A stretch of 64,000 bases of DNA, from positions 783,785 through 847,784 of the forward strand of contig NZ_JH711481.1 of assembly GCF_000269805.1 (NCBI RefSeq), in the 5' to 3' direction. This stretch comes from Actinomyces massiliensis 4401292. Its GTDB lineage: Bacteria > Actinomycetota > Actinomycetes > Actinomycetales > Actinomycetaceae. The notes under the pieces are model-generated. The model worked only from the letters and a program-made list of their open reading frames with translations, did no database searches and had not been told where the DNA came from. The position numbers and the translations under genes were made by a program. Shown here piece by piece: positions 16,261 through 23,815 of this stretch. How positions within the stretch are numbered: the stretch's first letter is position 1; each line of letters opens with the position of its first letter.

Positions 16261-16299
16261 ATGGCGATCATTCTAGTCAATAAGAGTAATTATGGCGAT
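16261..16299. promoter_or_regulatory. AT-rich hipB upstream region with direct repeats
   Basis: ATGGCGAT occurs at 16261-16268 and 16292-16299, 31 bp apart, in a locally AT-rich stretch upstream of hipB. Placement suits a HipB operator. The remainder of 16300-16600 has no feature I can support apart from the pilin gene's ribosome site. Confidence 0.4.
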
Positions 16300-16600
16300 T
16301 TTAGCCGTCATAATGAAGCACGTGGCGGCATCGCTCCGGCTGGTGCTGGGGCCGTGCCCGCGCTCGGCGCTGAGCTGGGCTGGGTGAGGCGCCCCCGCAC
16401 CTGCCTCGCGCCCCGCGGGCATCCGGTTGCCGGGCTCCACACCTGTGCTCGAGCAAGTTCCCTCCACCGGGCTCGATAGGCCCGTATGCGCGCGACTGGG
16501 CCGGTGTTCGACCCTGGTGAGGCGGGCACCGCGCCCGCGAGGCTCGGCAGGCGGGCGTGCTCACCGTCGGCCCGTCGGGCCCCTCTACCTCGAGGAGAAC

Positions 16601-16846
16601 ATGATGAAGCTCATCTGGAACACCGTGCGCGATGCCTGGAGCCTTGCGCACGTCCGCGGCGAGGATCGCCTCGCTCGGGACGGGACGAAGGACGGCGACG
16701 CCGAGGCCGGCATGGCAACCGCCGAGTACGCCATCGGCACCCTCGCAGCCGCCGCTTTCGCCGGGCTCCTGCTCGCCATCATACGGTCGGGATCCTTGCA
16801 GGGCGTTCTGCAGGGGCTGATCGAGTCCGCCCTCTCAGCGGGCTGA
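16601..16846 (+). CDS. DUF4244 Flp-type pilin-like protein
   Basis: This 81-residue protein has a charged leader, then GMATAEYAIGTLAAAAFAGLLLAIIR, the Glu+5 prepilin-like cleavage region followed by one transmembrane helix. Such DUF4244 proteins sit with TadE genes in actinobacteria and resemble Flp major pilins. ATG 16601 or 16604 follows GAGGAG; the second has better spacing. It is first in a three-gene set with the two genes downstream, but tadZ, tadA, tadB and tadC are not next to it here. Confidence 0.8.
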   Translation: MMKLIWNTVRDAWSLAHVRGEDRLARDGTKDGDAEAGMATAEYAIGTLAAAAFAGLLLAIIRSGSLQGVLQGLIESALSAG

Positions 16847-16852
16847 GACGTC

Positions 16853-17236
16853 ATGGCGCGGAGAGAGGGCCTTCTCCGTCCCATGGAGATGCGTTCGCGA
16901 ACCGCCGCGCCCGGTGAGGCGGGCATGGTCACCGCGGAGATCGCCGTGGCCCTGCCCGCCGTCGTCCTGGTGCTGCTGCTCGTGTTGTCCGCAGTGTGCG
17001 CTGGTGTCACTCAGCTGCGCGTGACGGATGCCGCCCGGGTCGCGGCGAGGCAGGCCGCTATCGGCTCCGACGACGTCGAGGGCGCGGCCGTGCATGCCGG
17101 AGGAGCGGTGCGCGTCGACGTCGAGCGGGGCGAGCTGACCTGCGTGCACGTGAGCCGGCCGGTCCCGGGGCCGCTCGGCGGGCTCGGTCTGACGGCGCGC
17201 AGCACCGCCTGCGCCTATACCGAGCCGACCGGGTAG
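16853..17236 (+). CDS. TadE-family minor pilin
   Basis: This 127-residue protein has the TadE signature GEAGMVTAEIAVALPAVVLVLLLVLSA: a short basic leader, the conserved Glu, then one membrane helix. The extracellular part has two cysteines (ELTCVHV, TACAY). TadE proteins are minor pseudopilins of the Tad/Flp secretion and adhesion machine. It begins 6 bp after the DUF4244 gene and is followed 8 bp later by a second TadE-like gene, so the three form an operon. Confidence 0.82.
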   Translation: MARREGLLRPMEMRSRTAAPGEAGMVTAEIAVALPAVVLVLLLVLSAVCAGVTQLRVTDAARVAARQAAIGSDDVEGAAVHAGGAVRVDVERGELTCVHVSRPVPGPLGGLGLTARSTACAYTEPTG

Positions 17237-17244
17237 TGACGGCG

Positions 17245-17655
17245 ATGAGGGTGCGGGGTATGCGGATGCTGTGCAGGGGCACTCCCGCGGCACGGGTCGT
17301 GATGGTGGATGAGCGCGGTTCCGGGACTGTTCTCGTTCTGGGGATCATTGCCGTGCTCCTGGCCATGGCGGTCTGCGCCGGTGGTCTCATCCAGGCGCAG
17401 GCCGCCGCGGGGAAGGCACGGAGCGCAGCCGATCTGGCGGCATTGGGCGGGGCGACGGCGCTGTCCTCGGTTGTCGCCCCGAGTGAACCGTGCGAGACGG
17501 CGGGGCGCGTGGCGCGGGCCAACGGCGCTGAGGTGACGGTGTGCACCGTGGTCGGGGAGGACGTCGTGGTGGAGGTGTCCGTCCGAACACGAGTGCTGGG
17601 AGTCGTTCGCGAGGCCGTCTCGGCCGCACGCGCCGGCCCTGCGGATGCCCCTTGA
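17245..17655 (+). CDS. Rv3654c-family TadE-like protein
   Basis: This 136-residue protein shows DERGSGTVLVLGIIAVLLAMAVCAGGL, then AAAGKARSAADLAALGGATAL, the usual signature of helicase/secretion-neighbourhood TadE-like proteins (Rv3654c type). It has one membrane helix and a short exported domain with a cysteine pair (EPCETA, VTVCTV). It ends the pilin operon. In related actinobacteria these genes lie beside DEAD-box helicases of the kind at 19822-22554, which is nearby but on the other strand. Confidence 0.75.
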   Translation: MRVRGMRMLCRGTPAARVVMVDERGSGTVLVLGIIAVLLAMAVCAGGLIQAQAAAGKARSAADLAALGGATALSSVVAPSEPCETAGRVARANGAEVTVCTVVGEDVVVEVSVRTRVLGVVREAVSAARAGPADAP

Positions 17656-17965
17656 TGCCGGCCTTCGCCGTGCCTGTTTGCGGTGTGGTAGGTCGGTGTG
17701 TGAGCGGGAGGTGGTGGGGCGCCGGCTTTTCTGGTGTCCGGGTTGTGTTGTCAGGGTTTTGTCAGGTGTGGTGGGGGTGAATCTCCAGGGTGGTGGGGTT
17801 ATATGTGTGTTGCCGCCGGACGGGATGGGTCATGAGGGTTGGGGAACCTGTTGATGGGCTTGTTTCCGAGAGGTGCTTGGGTCCAAGGGAGCCCGGGTGG
17901 TTCGTTTCGGCTAAGGAGGCTTGTCTGCCGGGTGTGGGAACCCGGTGGGTGGTCTCGATGACTCA

Positions 17966-18004
17966 GGCCCGTGGGTCCGGAACGCCGCACCGGACCCACG
18001 GGCC
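17966..18004. terminator. strong hairpin between convergent genes
   Basis: Perfect 15-bp arms (GGCCCGTGGGTCCGG and its complement) enclose a 9-nt loop. There is no U-tract, but position between the pilin operon and the convergent SDR gene suits a bidirectional terminator. The remainder of 17656-18052 is GT-rich on the + strand and has no supported gene. Confidence 0.6.
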
Positions 18005-18052
18005 ATAGTCATGAGGCACATGAGGCATACGAGTTGGCGCGAGCGCCGGCCT

Positions 18053-18925
18053 TTATTTTTTGTCGGTGGCGTGGCTCTTGTAGAAGTCGATGAGTGTGTG
18101 GGTTCCGACGGGGTCTCCCACACAGTCGTTGAGCATGCTCCATGTGACGAACCGCAGTGTGTCTGCTCGCCGAGGGTTGACGACTCCGACGACCTTGATG
18201 AGGGGCGGCAGGATGGCGGGCGACACGGTCGTGGTTTTCGCAGGCCGCTCGAGAGCGCGGAATGCGCACTCAGCCAGGCTCTTCCAGGTGAAGACCTCCG
18301 GGCCTCCCACGTTCCATTCGCCCTCTTCGGAGTCAACCAGGCGGTCCACGCAGAATTCCGCAAGGTCGGCCCCATGAATGGGGTTGATCCGGGTGTTCGG
18401 ACGGAAGAGGTAGGCTCGCCCTCGTTTGGCCATCGTCAGAATCTGGGCCATGTCGGAGAAGTACCCGGGTGGGTTGATGATTTGGCTTGAAATCGTTGAG
18501 GCGGCGAGCTTTTGAGCGAAAGTGGTCTTGGCCTTCGTCAGCTGGGCCGGGCACCGGTCGCCTCCAATGACGTTGACGAAGCAGAAACTCCGGGCGCCGT
18601 ATTGCTCGGCAGAGCGGAGGATGGCGAGGTTGGCGCGGTAGTCGATATCCCAGGGGCTCGCCTTCTGCTTGGTGACGCCGAGCGCGGAGATGACCTTATC
18701 GACATCCTTGGCGACATCGGCGGTGAAGGCGGGGTCCGTCACGTCCCCGACCGCCCACTCGTCGACGAGGCCGTCGAGGGCGGGCGCCTCCCACGGACCT
18801 GGTGAGGCGGCCCGGCTGCGGCTGCGCGTGATGGCGCGGACCCGATGCCCGCGACGGTGCAGCTCGGCGACGATGAAGCGTCCGAGGTAGCCGGTCGATC
18901 CGGCGACAAGAGTAGTTGTGGTCAT
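18053..18925 (-). CDS. atypical SDR / NmrA-like NAD(P)-binding protein
   Basis: This 290-residue protein begins MTTTTLVAGSTGYLGRFIVAEL, the GxxGxxG Rossmann motif of extended/atypical short-chain dehydrogenases. HRVRAITRSRSRA suggests NADP preference. The classic YxxxK is not obvious, as in NmrA-like redox sensors and divinyl-reductase-like relatives; INPIHGADLAEF is a family hallmark. It overlaps the upstream TetR gene by ATGA and is translated with it. Substrate unknown; the TetR partner suggests induction by an electrophile or small molecule. Confidence 0.75.
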   Translation of the reverse strand: MTTTTLVAGSTGYLGRFIVAELHRRGHRVRAITRSRSRAASPGPWEAPALDGLVDEWAVGDVTDPAFTADVAKDVDKVISALGVTKQKASPWDIDYRANLAILRSAEQYGARSFCFVNVIGGDRCPAQLTKAKTTFAQKLAASTISSQIINPPGYFSDMAQILTMAKRGRAYLFRPNTRINPIHGADLAEFCVDRLVDSEEGEWNVGGPEVFTWKSLAECAFRALERPAKTTTVSPAILPPLIKVVGVVNPRRADTLRFVTWSMLNDCVGDPVGTHTLIDFYKSHATDKK

Positions 18926-19587
18926 GAGTTGTCCTGTTTTTTTCCTGATACGGGTTGAGTGCGCTGGGTGTGTGACGTGTGGGTGCGCGGCGCGCCGAGC
19001 ATTCGGGGAAGGATGGTGCAGACGATTTCCTGGGCTTTGTCGCGGTGGGCGGCGTCCTGGGTGGCCCAGCGGTCGATGCAGTTCACGACGGCATAGGCGA
19101 GTTCGGCATGCATCTGGGCGGGAATGAGCGGGTCGAGGAGTCCGAGTTCCAGGCCGCGCGAGACCAGGCTCATGTTCCAGTCGATGAGCGTTTCCTTGAA
19201 CGCGTCGAGACTTCGGCACGGCGGGAGGTCGTCGAGGTGATATATGGCTCCGACGGCGACGAGATCCGGCCGCTCGGCCGCCGCAGAGAGGTCCGCGGTG
19301 AGCTCCGTCAGGGACGGCCAGAAGGAATCCGCGTCGAGGTCGGCGACCCTGGGGATGTGCACAAGGGCACCGAGTTCGTGCAGGCCGTCGGCGACTGCCT
19401 CGTCGAGGAGCCGCTCCTTGGTGCCGAAGAAGTAGTAGAAGGAGCTGCGCGGGAATGTCGCCTGCTCAAGGAGCGAGGTCAGGCGGGTCGCACTGAAGCC
19501 ATTGGCGGCGAATGCGAGACGCGCCTGACGGAGAAGGCGCGATCGTCGTTCCGGATCGAGCGGCTGTGCGGTCCTGGCCACGGCCAC
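18922..19587 (-). CDS. TetR-family repressor of the SDR gene
   Basis: The 221-residue regulator carries an N-terminal HTH (ANGFSATRLTSLLEQATFPRSSFYYFFGTKERLL, about residues 32-65) and an all-alpha ligand domain with two conserved-looking His/Cys positions. A charged, Thr/Gln-rich tail ends the protein. It precedes and overlaps the SDR gene. A TGGACA palindrome 56 bp upstream probably is its operator. Confidence 0.85.
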   Translation of the reverse strand: MAVARTAQPLDPERRSRLLRQARLAFAANGFSATRLTSLLEQATFPRSSFYYFFGTKERLLDEAVADGLHELGALVHIPRVADLDADSFWPSLTELTADLSAAAERPDLVAVGAIYHLDDLPPCRSLDAFKETLIDWNMSLVSRGLELGLLDPLIPAQMHAELAYAVVNCIDRWATQDAAHRDKAQEIVCTILPRMLGAPRTHTSHTQRTQPVSGKKQDNS

Positions 19588-19642
19588 CGCCCCCTTTTCT
19601 GTTCGGAGTGCTCGCGGGTGAACGGGATCAGGTTATAGTTTA

Positions 19643-19658
19643 TGGACAGGGTTGTCCA
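19643..19658. promoter_or_regulatory. palindromic TetR operator candidate
   Basis: TGGACA-gggt-TGTCCA is a perfect 6-4-6 palindrome overlapping a TATAAC-like -10 region on the minus strand, upstream of the TetR-SDR operon. Confidence 0.55.
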
Positions 19659-19763
19659 GAAATTGATGAGGGCTTGATCCCGCAGCGGTCCAGGCGTGTT
19701 GTTTGTTCCCAAGGCTGATATGCGCTGATGCGCTGCGGCTGTCGGGGGGATGCGGCGTCTCTG

Positions 19764-19817
19764 AACCGATCTCGGCGCGGAACCGGACCGATCTCGACGC
19801 GGAGTACGACCGATCTC
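19764..19817 (-). repeat. three GAGATCGGTC repeats, 22-bp period
   Basis: On the minus strand the 10-mer (one unit ends GGTT) recurs with exact 22-bp spacing. The array starts 4 bp after the helicase stop at 19822. It mirrors the array at 3977-4030. Confidence 0.85.
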
Positions 19818-19821
19818 GCGA

Positions 19822-22554
19822 TTAGAGCGGCTCGCCGTCGCTGTCGGCCTGGGCCTTCGGCGCCGCCTGCGTCAGCAGGCGCAGCAGTGTGATCGCCCCG
19901 GCCTTGTCCAGCGGTTCATTGTTGTTGCCGCATTTGGGGGATTGCACGCAGCTCGGGCACCCGGCGGTGCAGGCGCAGCTTTCGACGACGGCGAGTGTCG
20001 CTTCTAGCCACTGTGCGCCGACCCGGTAGCCGCGCTCGGCGAAACCGGCCCCGCCGGCATGACCGTCGTGGACGAAGACGGTGGGCGCTCCCGTCTGCGG
20101 GTGCGAGCTGATCGAGAGGCCGCCGATATCCCAGCGGTCGCAGGTCGCCAGTAGCGGCAGCATGCCGATCGAGGCGTGCTCGGCGGCGTGCAGCGCGCCG
20201 GGAAGGTCTCCGGGTGCGATGCCCGCCGCCTGGGTGAGGTCGGCCGGGATCGTCCACCACACCGCGGCGGTCGGCAGTACGTGCTCGGGCATGTCCAGCT
20301 CGTGCTGGGCGACCACTTCCATCGTGGGCAGGGTCAGCTCGGTGTAGCCGATCACCTGGCTGGTGACCTCCACCGACCCGAAGGACCAGCGGATCCCGTC
20401 ACCCCACATCTGGGCGTCGCGTTCGCCGATGATGCGTACGCTGGAGTGCTCTCGCGCCCGGGTCCGATAGCCGATCGCCGCTTTCTCGGTGACGAGCGCG
20501 GCCTCCTCGGTGAGGTCGGTGACGACGTAGCTGCGGCCCTGGTGGATGTAGACGGCGCCCTCGTGCACGGTGGAGTCCGCGGCGGCGCCGTCGACCGTGC
20601 CGATCACTGCGCCTGTGGGGGAGTCGATCACCGGTACCTCCGGCGGCCCGTCCCCGCGCAGGGAGGTCAGGTCCTGGGGGCGCCCAGGCAGGCTCGTGTT
20701 CCAGAACCATCCGGTGGGGCGGCGGCGCAGCGCTCCGCGGGCGGCCAGGTCCGCCAGAAGGGATTCGTCCGGCAGCCCGAATAGCGCTAGATCAGCTTCC
20801 CGCAGGGGCGCCTCGCTCGCGGCCGAGCACAGGTGCGGGGCCAGCACGTAGGGGTTGGCCGGGTCGAAGACGGTGGCCTCCGGAGCGGCGAAGACCGTGT
20901 CGGGGTGGTGAACGAGGTAGGCGTCCAGCGGGTTGTCGCTGGCGATGAGGACGGCGAGTCCGCGGGTGCCGGCCCGCCCGGCGCGGCCCGCCTGCTGGCC
21001 CAGGCTCACGCGTGTGCCCGGCCAGCCGGCGATGAGGACGGCGTCCAACCCGGTCACGTCGATGCCGAGCTCGAGCGCGTTGGTGGTCGCTAGGGCGCGA
21101 AGGTGTCCGCGACGCAGGTCCTTCTCCAGTGCGCGGCGCTCCTCGGGCAGGTAGCCGCCCCGGTAGGCGGCGACGGCGCCGATGAGCTCGGGCTGGCTTC
21201 TGCCCAGGATTCGCCTGGCGTGTTCGGCCACGATCTCGGCGCTGCGCCGCGATCGCACGAAGACGAGGGCCCGCGCGCCCACGCTGAGCAGGTCCGCGAG
21301 CAGTTCCGCGGCCTCGACGACGGCGGAGCGCCGGGCCGAGGGGTCCTCGGTGGGGTCGAGCGTGTCGGGGCCGACGGGAACGGGTCCCGCGGGCTCCGGC
21401 CCGGTTCCCCCGGCCGGAGCGGTGGCGCCGGGCGCGTCCGATTCGCCGCTACGGGCGGCGGTCCCCGCCGTGAGACGGCCTGAGCCGTCGGCCCGTCCAT
21501 CAGCGCCCGCGCCGGGGTCCCGGTTCGCGGCGGCGTCGTCGGGCCGGTCGGAACGCGGGCCCGACGCCGGGACGTCGGCGGCGGGCGCCGGTGCCGTCGC
21601 CGAGCTCTCCCGGAACAGCCACGGGTCGCGCAGCGCCGGCTGCCACAGGGCGAGGGCGCGCTCGCCGGCCGGAGCGCCGTCGTCGGTCACGGCGGTCACG
21701 GCCTCCGGGGGCACCCCGATGAGGCGCGCGGCCGTGAGGGCCGGCTCGGCCGCCGTCGCGGAGGCGCACAGCACCACCGGCCCCGGGCCGTCGGGGCGCA
21801 GCCGGTGCACCAGTCTCAGCAGGCGCCGCAGGACAAGGGCGACGTGCGCGCCCAGGATCCCGCGGTAGGCGTGGCACTCATCGACCACGATGTAGCGCAG
21901 CGCTCGCAGGAGGCGCGTCCACCGCTCGTGGCCCGGCAGGAGGGAGAAGTGCAGGAAGTCGGGGTTGGTCAGGACGACGTCGGCGTGGGCGCGGGCCCAG
22001 TCGCGCTCGGGCAGGGGGGTGTCGCCGTCGCAGGCGCCGGTGCGCACGGTGCGGACCGACCCGGCCTGCAGGCCGGCCTCCCGCTGGACGGACTCGACCT
22101 CGGCCGCGAGTCGCTCCAGGAATGCCGCCTGGTCGGCGGCCAGGGCCTTGGTGGGGGAGAGGTACAGCGCGGTCGGGCGGCGGCCGTGGGCGGAGATACG
22201 GGCGCGCCTGGTGGCGCCGACGCCGGGCCCGCCGTCCGCCCCGGCATCCTGGGCGGCCAGGACGCCGGACAGGGGCGGCAGCCACGCGGCCAGGGACTTG
22301 CCGGAACCCGTCCCGGTGGCGAGCACGGTGTGACGGCCGGAGTGGACGGCGTCGGCGGCCGCGACCTGATGCGTCCACGGGGACCCGATCCCGAGGCGCC
22401 CGTAGGCGGTCACGAGCACGGGATCGGCCCAGGCGGGCCACTGGCCATGACGGCCGGGGCGGGCCGGGGTGCGCTGAAGATGGACGAGCCTGCCGTCGCG
22501 CGCGCCGATGCTCGTCAGGAGCTCGGTGAGGTCGCGCGCGGGCCGGTCGGTCAT
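19822..22554 (-). CDS. DEAD/DEAH helicase with DUF1998 (MrfA/Hrq1-like)
   Basis: This 910-residue SF2 helicase has Walker A ATGTGSGKS (K86), a DECH box in YIVVDECHAYRGILGAH, ATNALELGIDVTGLDAVLIAGWPG and GQQAGRAGRAGT for the second RecA lobe. The C-terminus carries DUF1998 with the four-cysteine cluster CSCTAGCPSCVQSPKC. MrfA and Hrq1 relatives repair mitomycin and crosslink damage. An Ala/Pro/Gly-rich insertion of about 90 residues (near 330-420) separates the lobes and looks like a flexible linker. Start at ATG 22554. DrmB of DISARM also carries DUF1998, but no DISARM methylase or partner lies here. Confidence 0.88.
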   Translation of the reverse strand: MTDRPARDLTELLTSIGARDGRLVHLQRTPARPGRHGQWPAWADPVLVTAYGRLGIGSPWTHQVAAADAVHSGRHTVLATGTGSGKSLAAWLPPLSGVLAAQDAGADGGPGVGATRRARISAHGRRPTALYLSPTKALAADQAAFLERLAAEVESVQREAGLQAGSVRTVRTGACDGDTPLPERDWARAHADVVLTNPDFLHFSLLPGHERWTRLLRALRYIVVDECHAYRGILGAHVALVLRRLLRLVHRLRPDGPGPVVLCASATAAEPALTAARLIGVPPEAVTAVTDDGAPAGERALALWQPALRDPWLFRESSATAPAPAADVPASGPRSDRPDDAAANRDPGAGADGRADGSGRLTAGTAARSGESDAPGATAPAGGTGPEPAGPVPVGPDTLDPTEDPSARRSAVVEAAELLADLLSVGARALVFVRSRRSAEIVAEHARRILGRSQPELIGAVAAYRGGYLPEERRALEKDLRRGHLRALATTNALELGIDVTGLDAVLIAGWPGTRVSLGQQAGRAGRAGTRGLAVLIASDNPLDAYLVHHPDTVFAAPEATVFDPANPYVLAPHLCSAASEAPLREADLALFGLPDESLLADLAARGALRRRPTGWFWNTSLPGRPQDLTSLRGDGPPEVPVIDSPTGAVIGTVDGAAADSTVHEGAVYIHQGRSYVVTDLTEEAALVTEKAAIGYRTRAREHSSVRIIGERDAQMWGDGIRWSFGSVEVTSQVIGYTELTLPTMEVVAQHELDMPEHVLPTAAVWWTIPADLTQAAGIAPGDLPGALHAAEHASIGMLPLLATCDRWDIGGLSISSHPQTGAPTVFVHDGHAGGAGFAERGYRVGAQWLEATLAVVESCACTAGCPSCVQSPKCGNNNEPLDKAGAITLLRLLTQAAPKAQADSDGEPL

Positions 22555-22682
22555 GGGACCAGTGTGCCGCAGGGGTGAGACATGAATGGGCGCAGATCCT
22601 CACGACCATCTCATCGATGAAGGTCGCCCCGCGGCGCGGGGCGGGGCCGTGGAGCGCGGCTCCCCGGCATCCGTCTCGGCTC

Positions 22683-22730
22683 TTGACTCCACCGAGCACG
22701 CCGCGCATGATTGTACTGGATCTCGTACAT
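22683..22730 (+). promoter_or_regulatory. yefM-yoeB promoter and autoregulatory operator
   Basis: TTGACT at 22683 and CATGAT at 22706 are spaced by 17 bp. Just downstream TTGTAC-N8-GTACAT (22711-22730) matches the TGTAC-type palindrome bound by YefM/YoeB complexes, placing the operator over the transcription start. Confidence 0.7.
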
Positions 22731-22744
22731 GTGGAGGAGGGGTC

Positions 22745-22993
22745 ATGTCCATCATGTCCGCCAGCGAGGCCCGGGCTAACCTGTTCGGGCTCATCGAGCA
22801 GGTCAATGAGGACGCGGCTCCCGTGGAGATCACCTCGCGGCGCGGGGACGCCGTCCTCATCTCGCGCAGCGAATTCGACGCGCTGGAGGAGACGGCTCAC
22901 CTTCTGCGCGTGCCCGCCAACGCCGCGCACCTCCTGGGGAGCCTCGCCCAGGCGCGCGAGGGACGCATCGAGGAGCACGGGTTGCTGTCGTGA
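22745..22993 (+). CDS. yefM: YefM/Phd-family antitoxin
   Basis: The 82-residue protein starts MSIMSASEARANLFGLIEQVNED, the Phd/YefM DNA-binding fold, followed by RRGDAVLISRSEFDALEET and a flexible C-terminal tail that would wrap the toxin. A GGAGGAGGGG site precedes ATG 22745. It overlaps the toxin gene by four bases (GTGA), giving translational coupling. It neutralises YoeB and represses the operon through the palindrome upstream. Confidence 0.9.
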   Translation: MSIMSASEARANLFGLIEQVNEDAAPVEITSRRGDAVLISRSEFDALEETAHLLRVPANAAHLLGSLAQAREGRIEEHGLLS

Positions 22994-23247
22994 GGCTCGT
23001 CTTCACGTCGAACGGCTGGACGGACTACCGCTCCTGGCTGAGGGCGGACCGACGCATGCTGTTGCGGATCAACAGGCTCATCGAGGATGCCATGCGCCAC
23101 CCCTTCGAGGGGGTGGGGAAGCCGGAGCCGCTGCGGCACGCGCTGTCCGGCGCCTGGTCCAGGCGGATCTCCGGCGAGCACCGGCTCGTGTACCTCGTCG
23201 ACGGCGATGACCTTGTGATCCTCCAGGCGCGGTTCCACTATGAGTGA
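22990..23247 (+). CDS. yoeB: YoeB/Txe-family mRNA interferase toxin
   Basis: This 85-residue protein has the full Txe/YoeB layout: LVFTSNGWTDYRSW, INRLIEDAMRHPFEGVGKPEPLRH, WSRRISGEHRLVYLV and the terminal FHYE with the catalytic His-Tyr pair. YoeB is a ribosome-dependent endoribonuclease. The Glu, Arg and His residues expected for catalysis are present, so it should be active. GTG start overlapping yefM. Confidence 0.9.
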   Translation: MRLVFTSNGWTDYRSWLRADRRMLLRINRLIEDAMRHPFEGVGKPEPLRHALSGAWSRRISGEHRLVYLVDGDDLVILQARFHYE

Positions 23248-23768
23248 GTGCGGGCGCATGGGCGGGTGCGCGAGACTCCGCGACTCTCGGCCGTAAGGAG
23301 GCGCACGGCGACGGCCGGGCCGGTACCGAGCATGTCCGAGCGTGTGCCGTCTCCTGGGGAGCGGATCTGTTCATGGCCGGTCAGGCGACCTGGGCGGCAT
23401 GAAGATCGGCGCGGCGGTTGCCCGGCTCGATGGCTCGGGCGACGTCGTCCCCCCCCCCCCCCCCAGATCCTCCCCGGCGGTCAGGCGTACGTCGACGACG
23501 GCGTCGTCGGGCAGGTCGGCGGCCAGGATGATGGCGTCGATGATCGCGTGACGCAGTGCGAGATGGGGCAGGGCTGAGGGCCCTGTCGTTGGTGTCGAAC
23601 AGGGCCTGATCGGGAGGGAGTGGATGGTCGGGTCCCCGGCCCACCGGCGCCCGGTGGGTGCCTGGCGGCTGCCGCCGGGCCATGGCATGCGCCCTCCCCG
23701 CTCCAGACCATGACCGCGCGGACCTCGTCGGGAATCCGTGTGAGACCTCGCTCAGCGGGCGTGACAGT
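23248..23768. other. gene-poor stretch with unidentified coding debris
   Basis: A minus-strand fragment around 23480-23690 reads LALRHAIIDAIILAADLPDDAVVDVRL and looks like the remains of a gene I cannot name. It runs into the C-tract at 23449. No complete gene is supported. Confidence 0.35.
23449..23464 (+). repeat. homopolymer of 16 cytosines
   Basis: Sixteen consecutive C residues, by far the longest homopolymer in the window. On the minus strand it would encode a glycine run in the unidentified fragment. Confidence 0.9.
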
Positions 23769-23815
23769 GCCTCCGATCGATTGTGGATGTATGACATCCA
23801 CAATCGATCGGAGGC
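23769..23815. repeat. perfect 22-bp inverted repeat with ATG as its 3-nt loop
   Basis: The arms at 23769-23790 and 23794-23815 are exact complements (core TCCGATCGATTGTGGATGT), separated only by ATG at 23791-23793, the predicted start codon of the MFS gene. It could be an operator for a dimeric regulator or an RNA hairpin holding the start codon. Confidence 0.85.

Noticed and set aside
19822-22554. DISARM component (DrmA/DrmB)
   Set aside because: The helicase has a DUF1998 tail in one chain as in MrfA/Hrq1 relatives, and no DISARM methyltransferase, DrmC or separate DrmB lies nearby.
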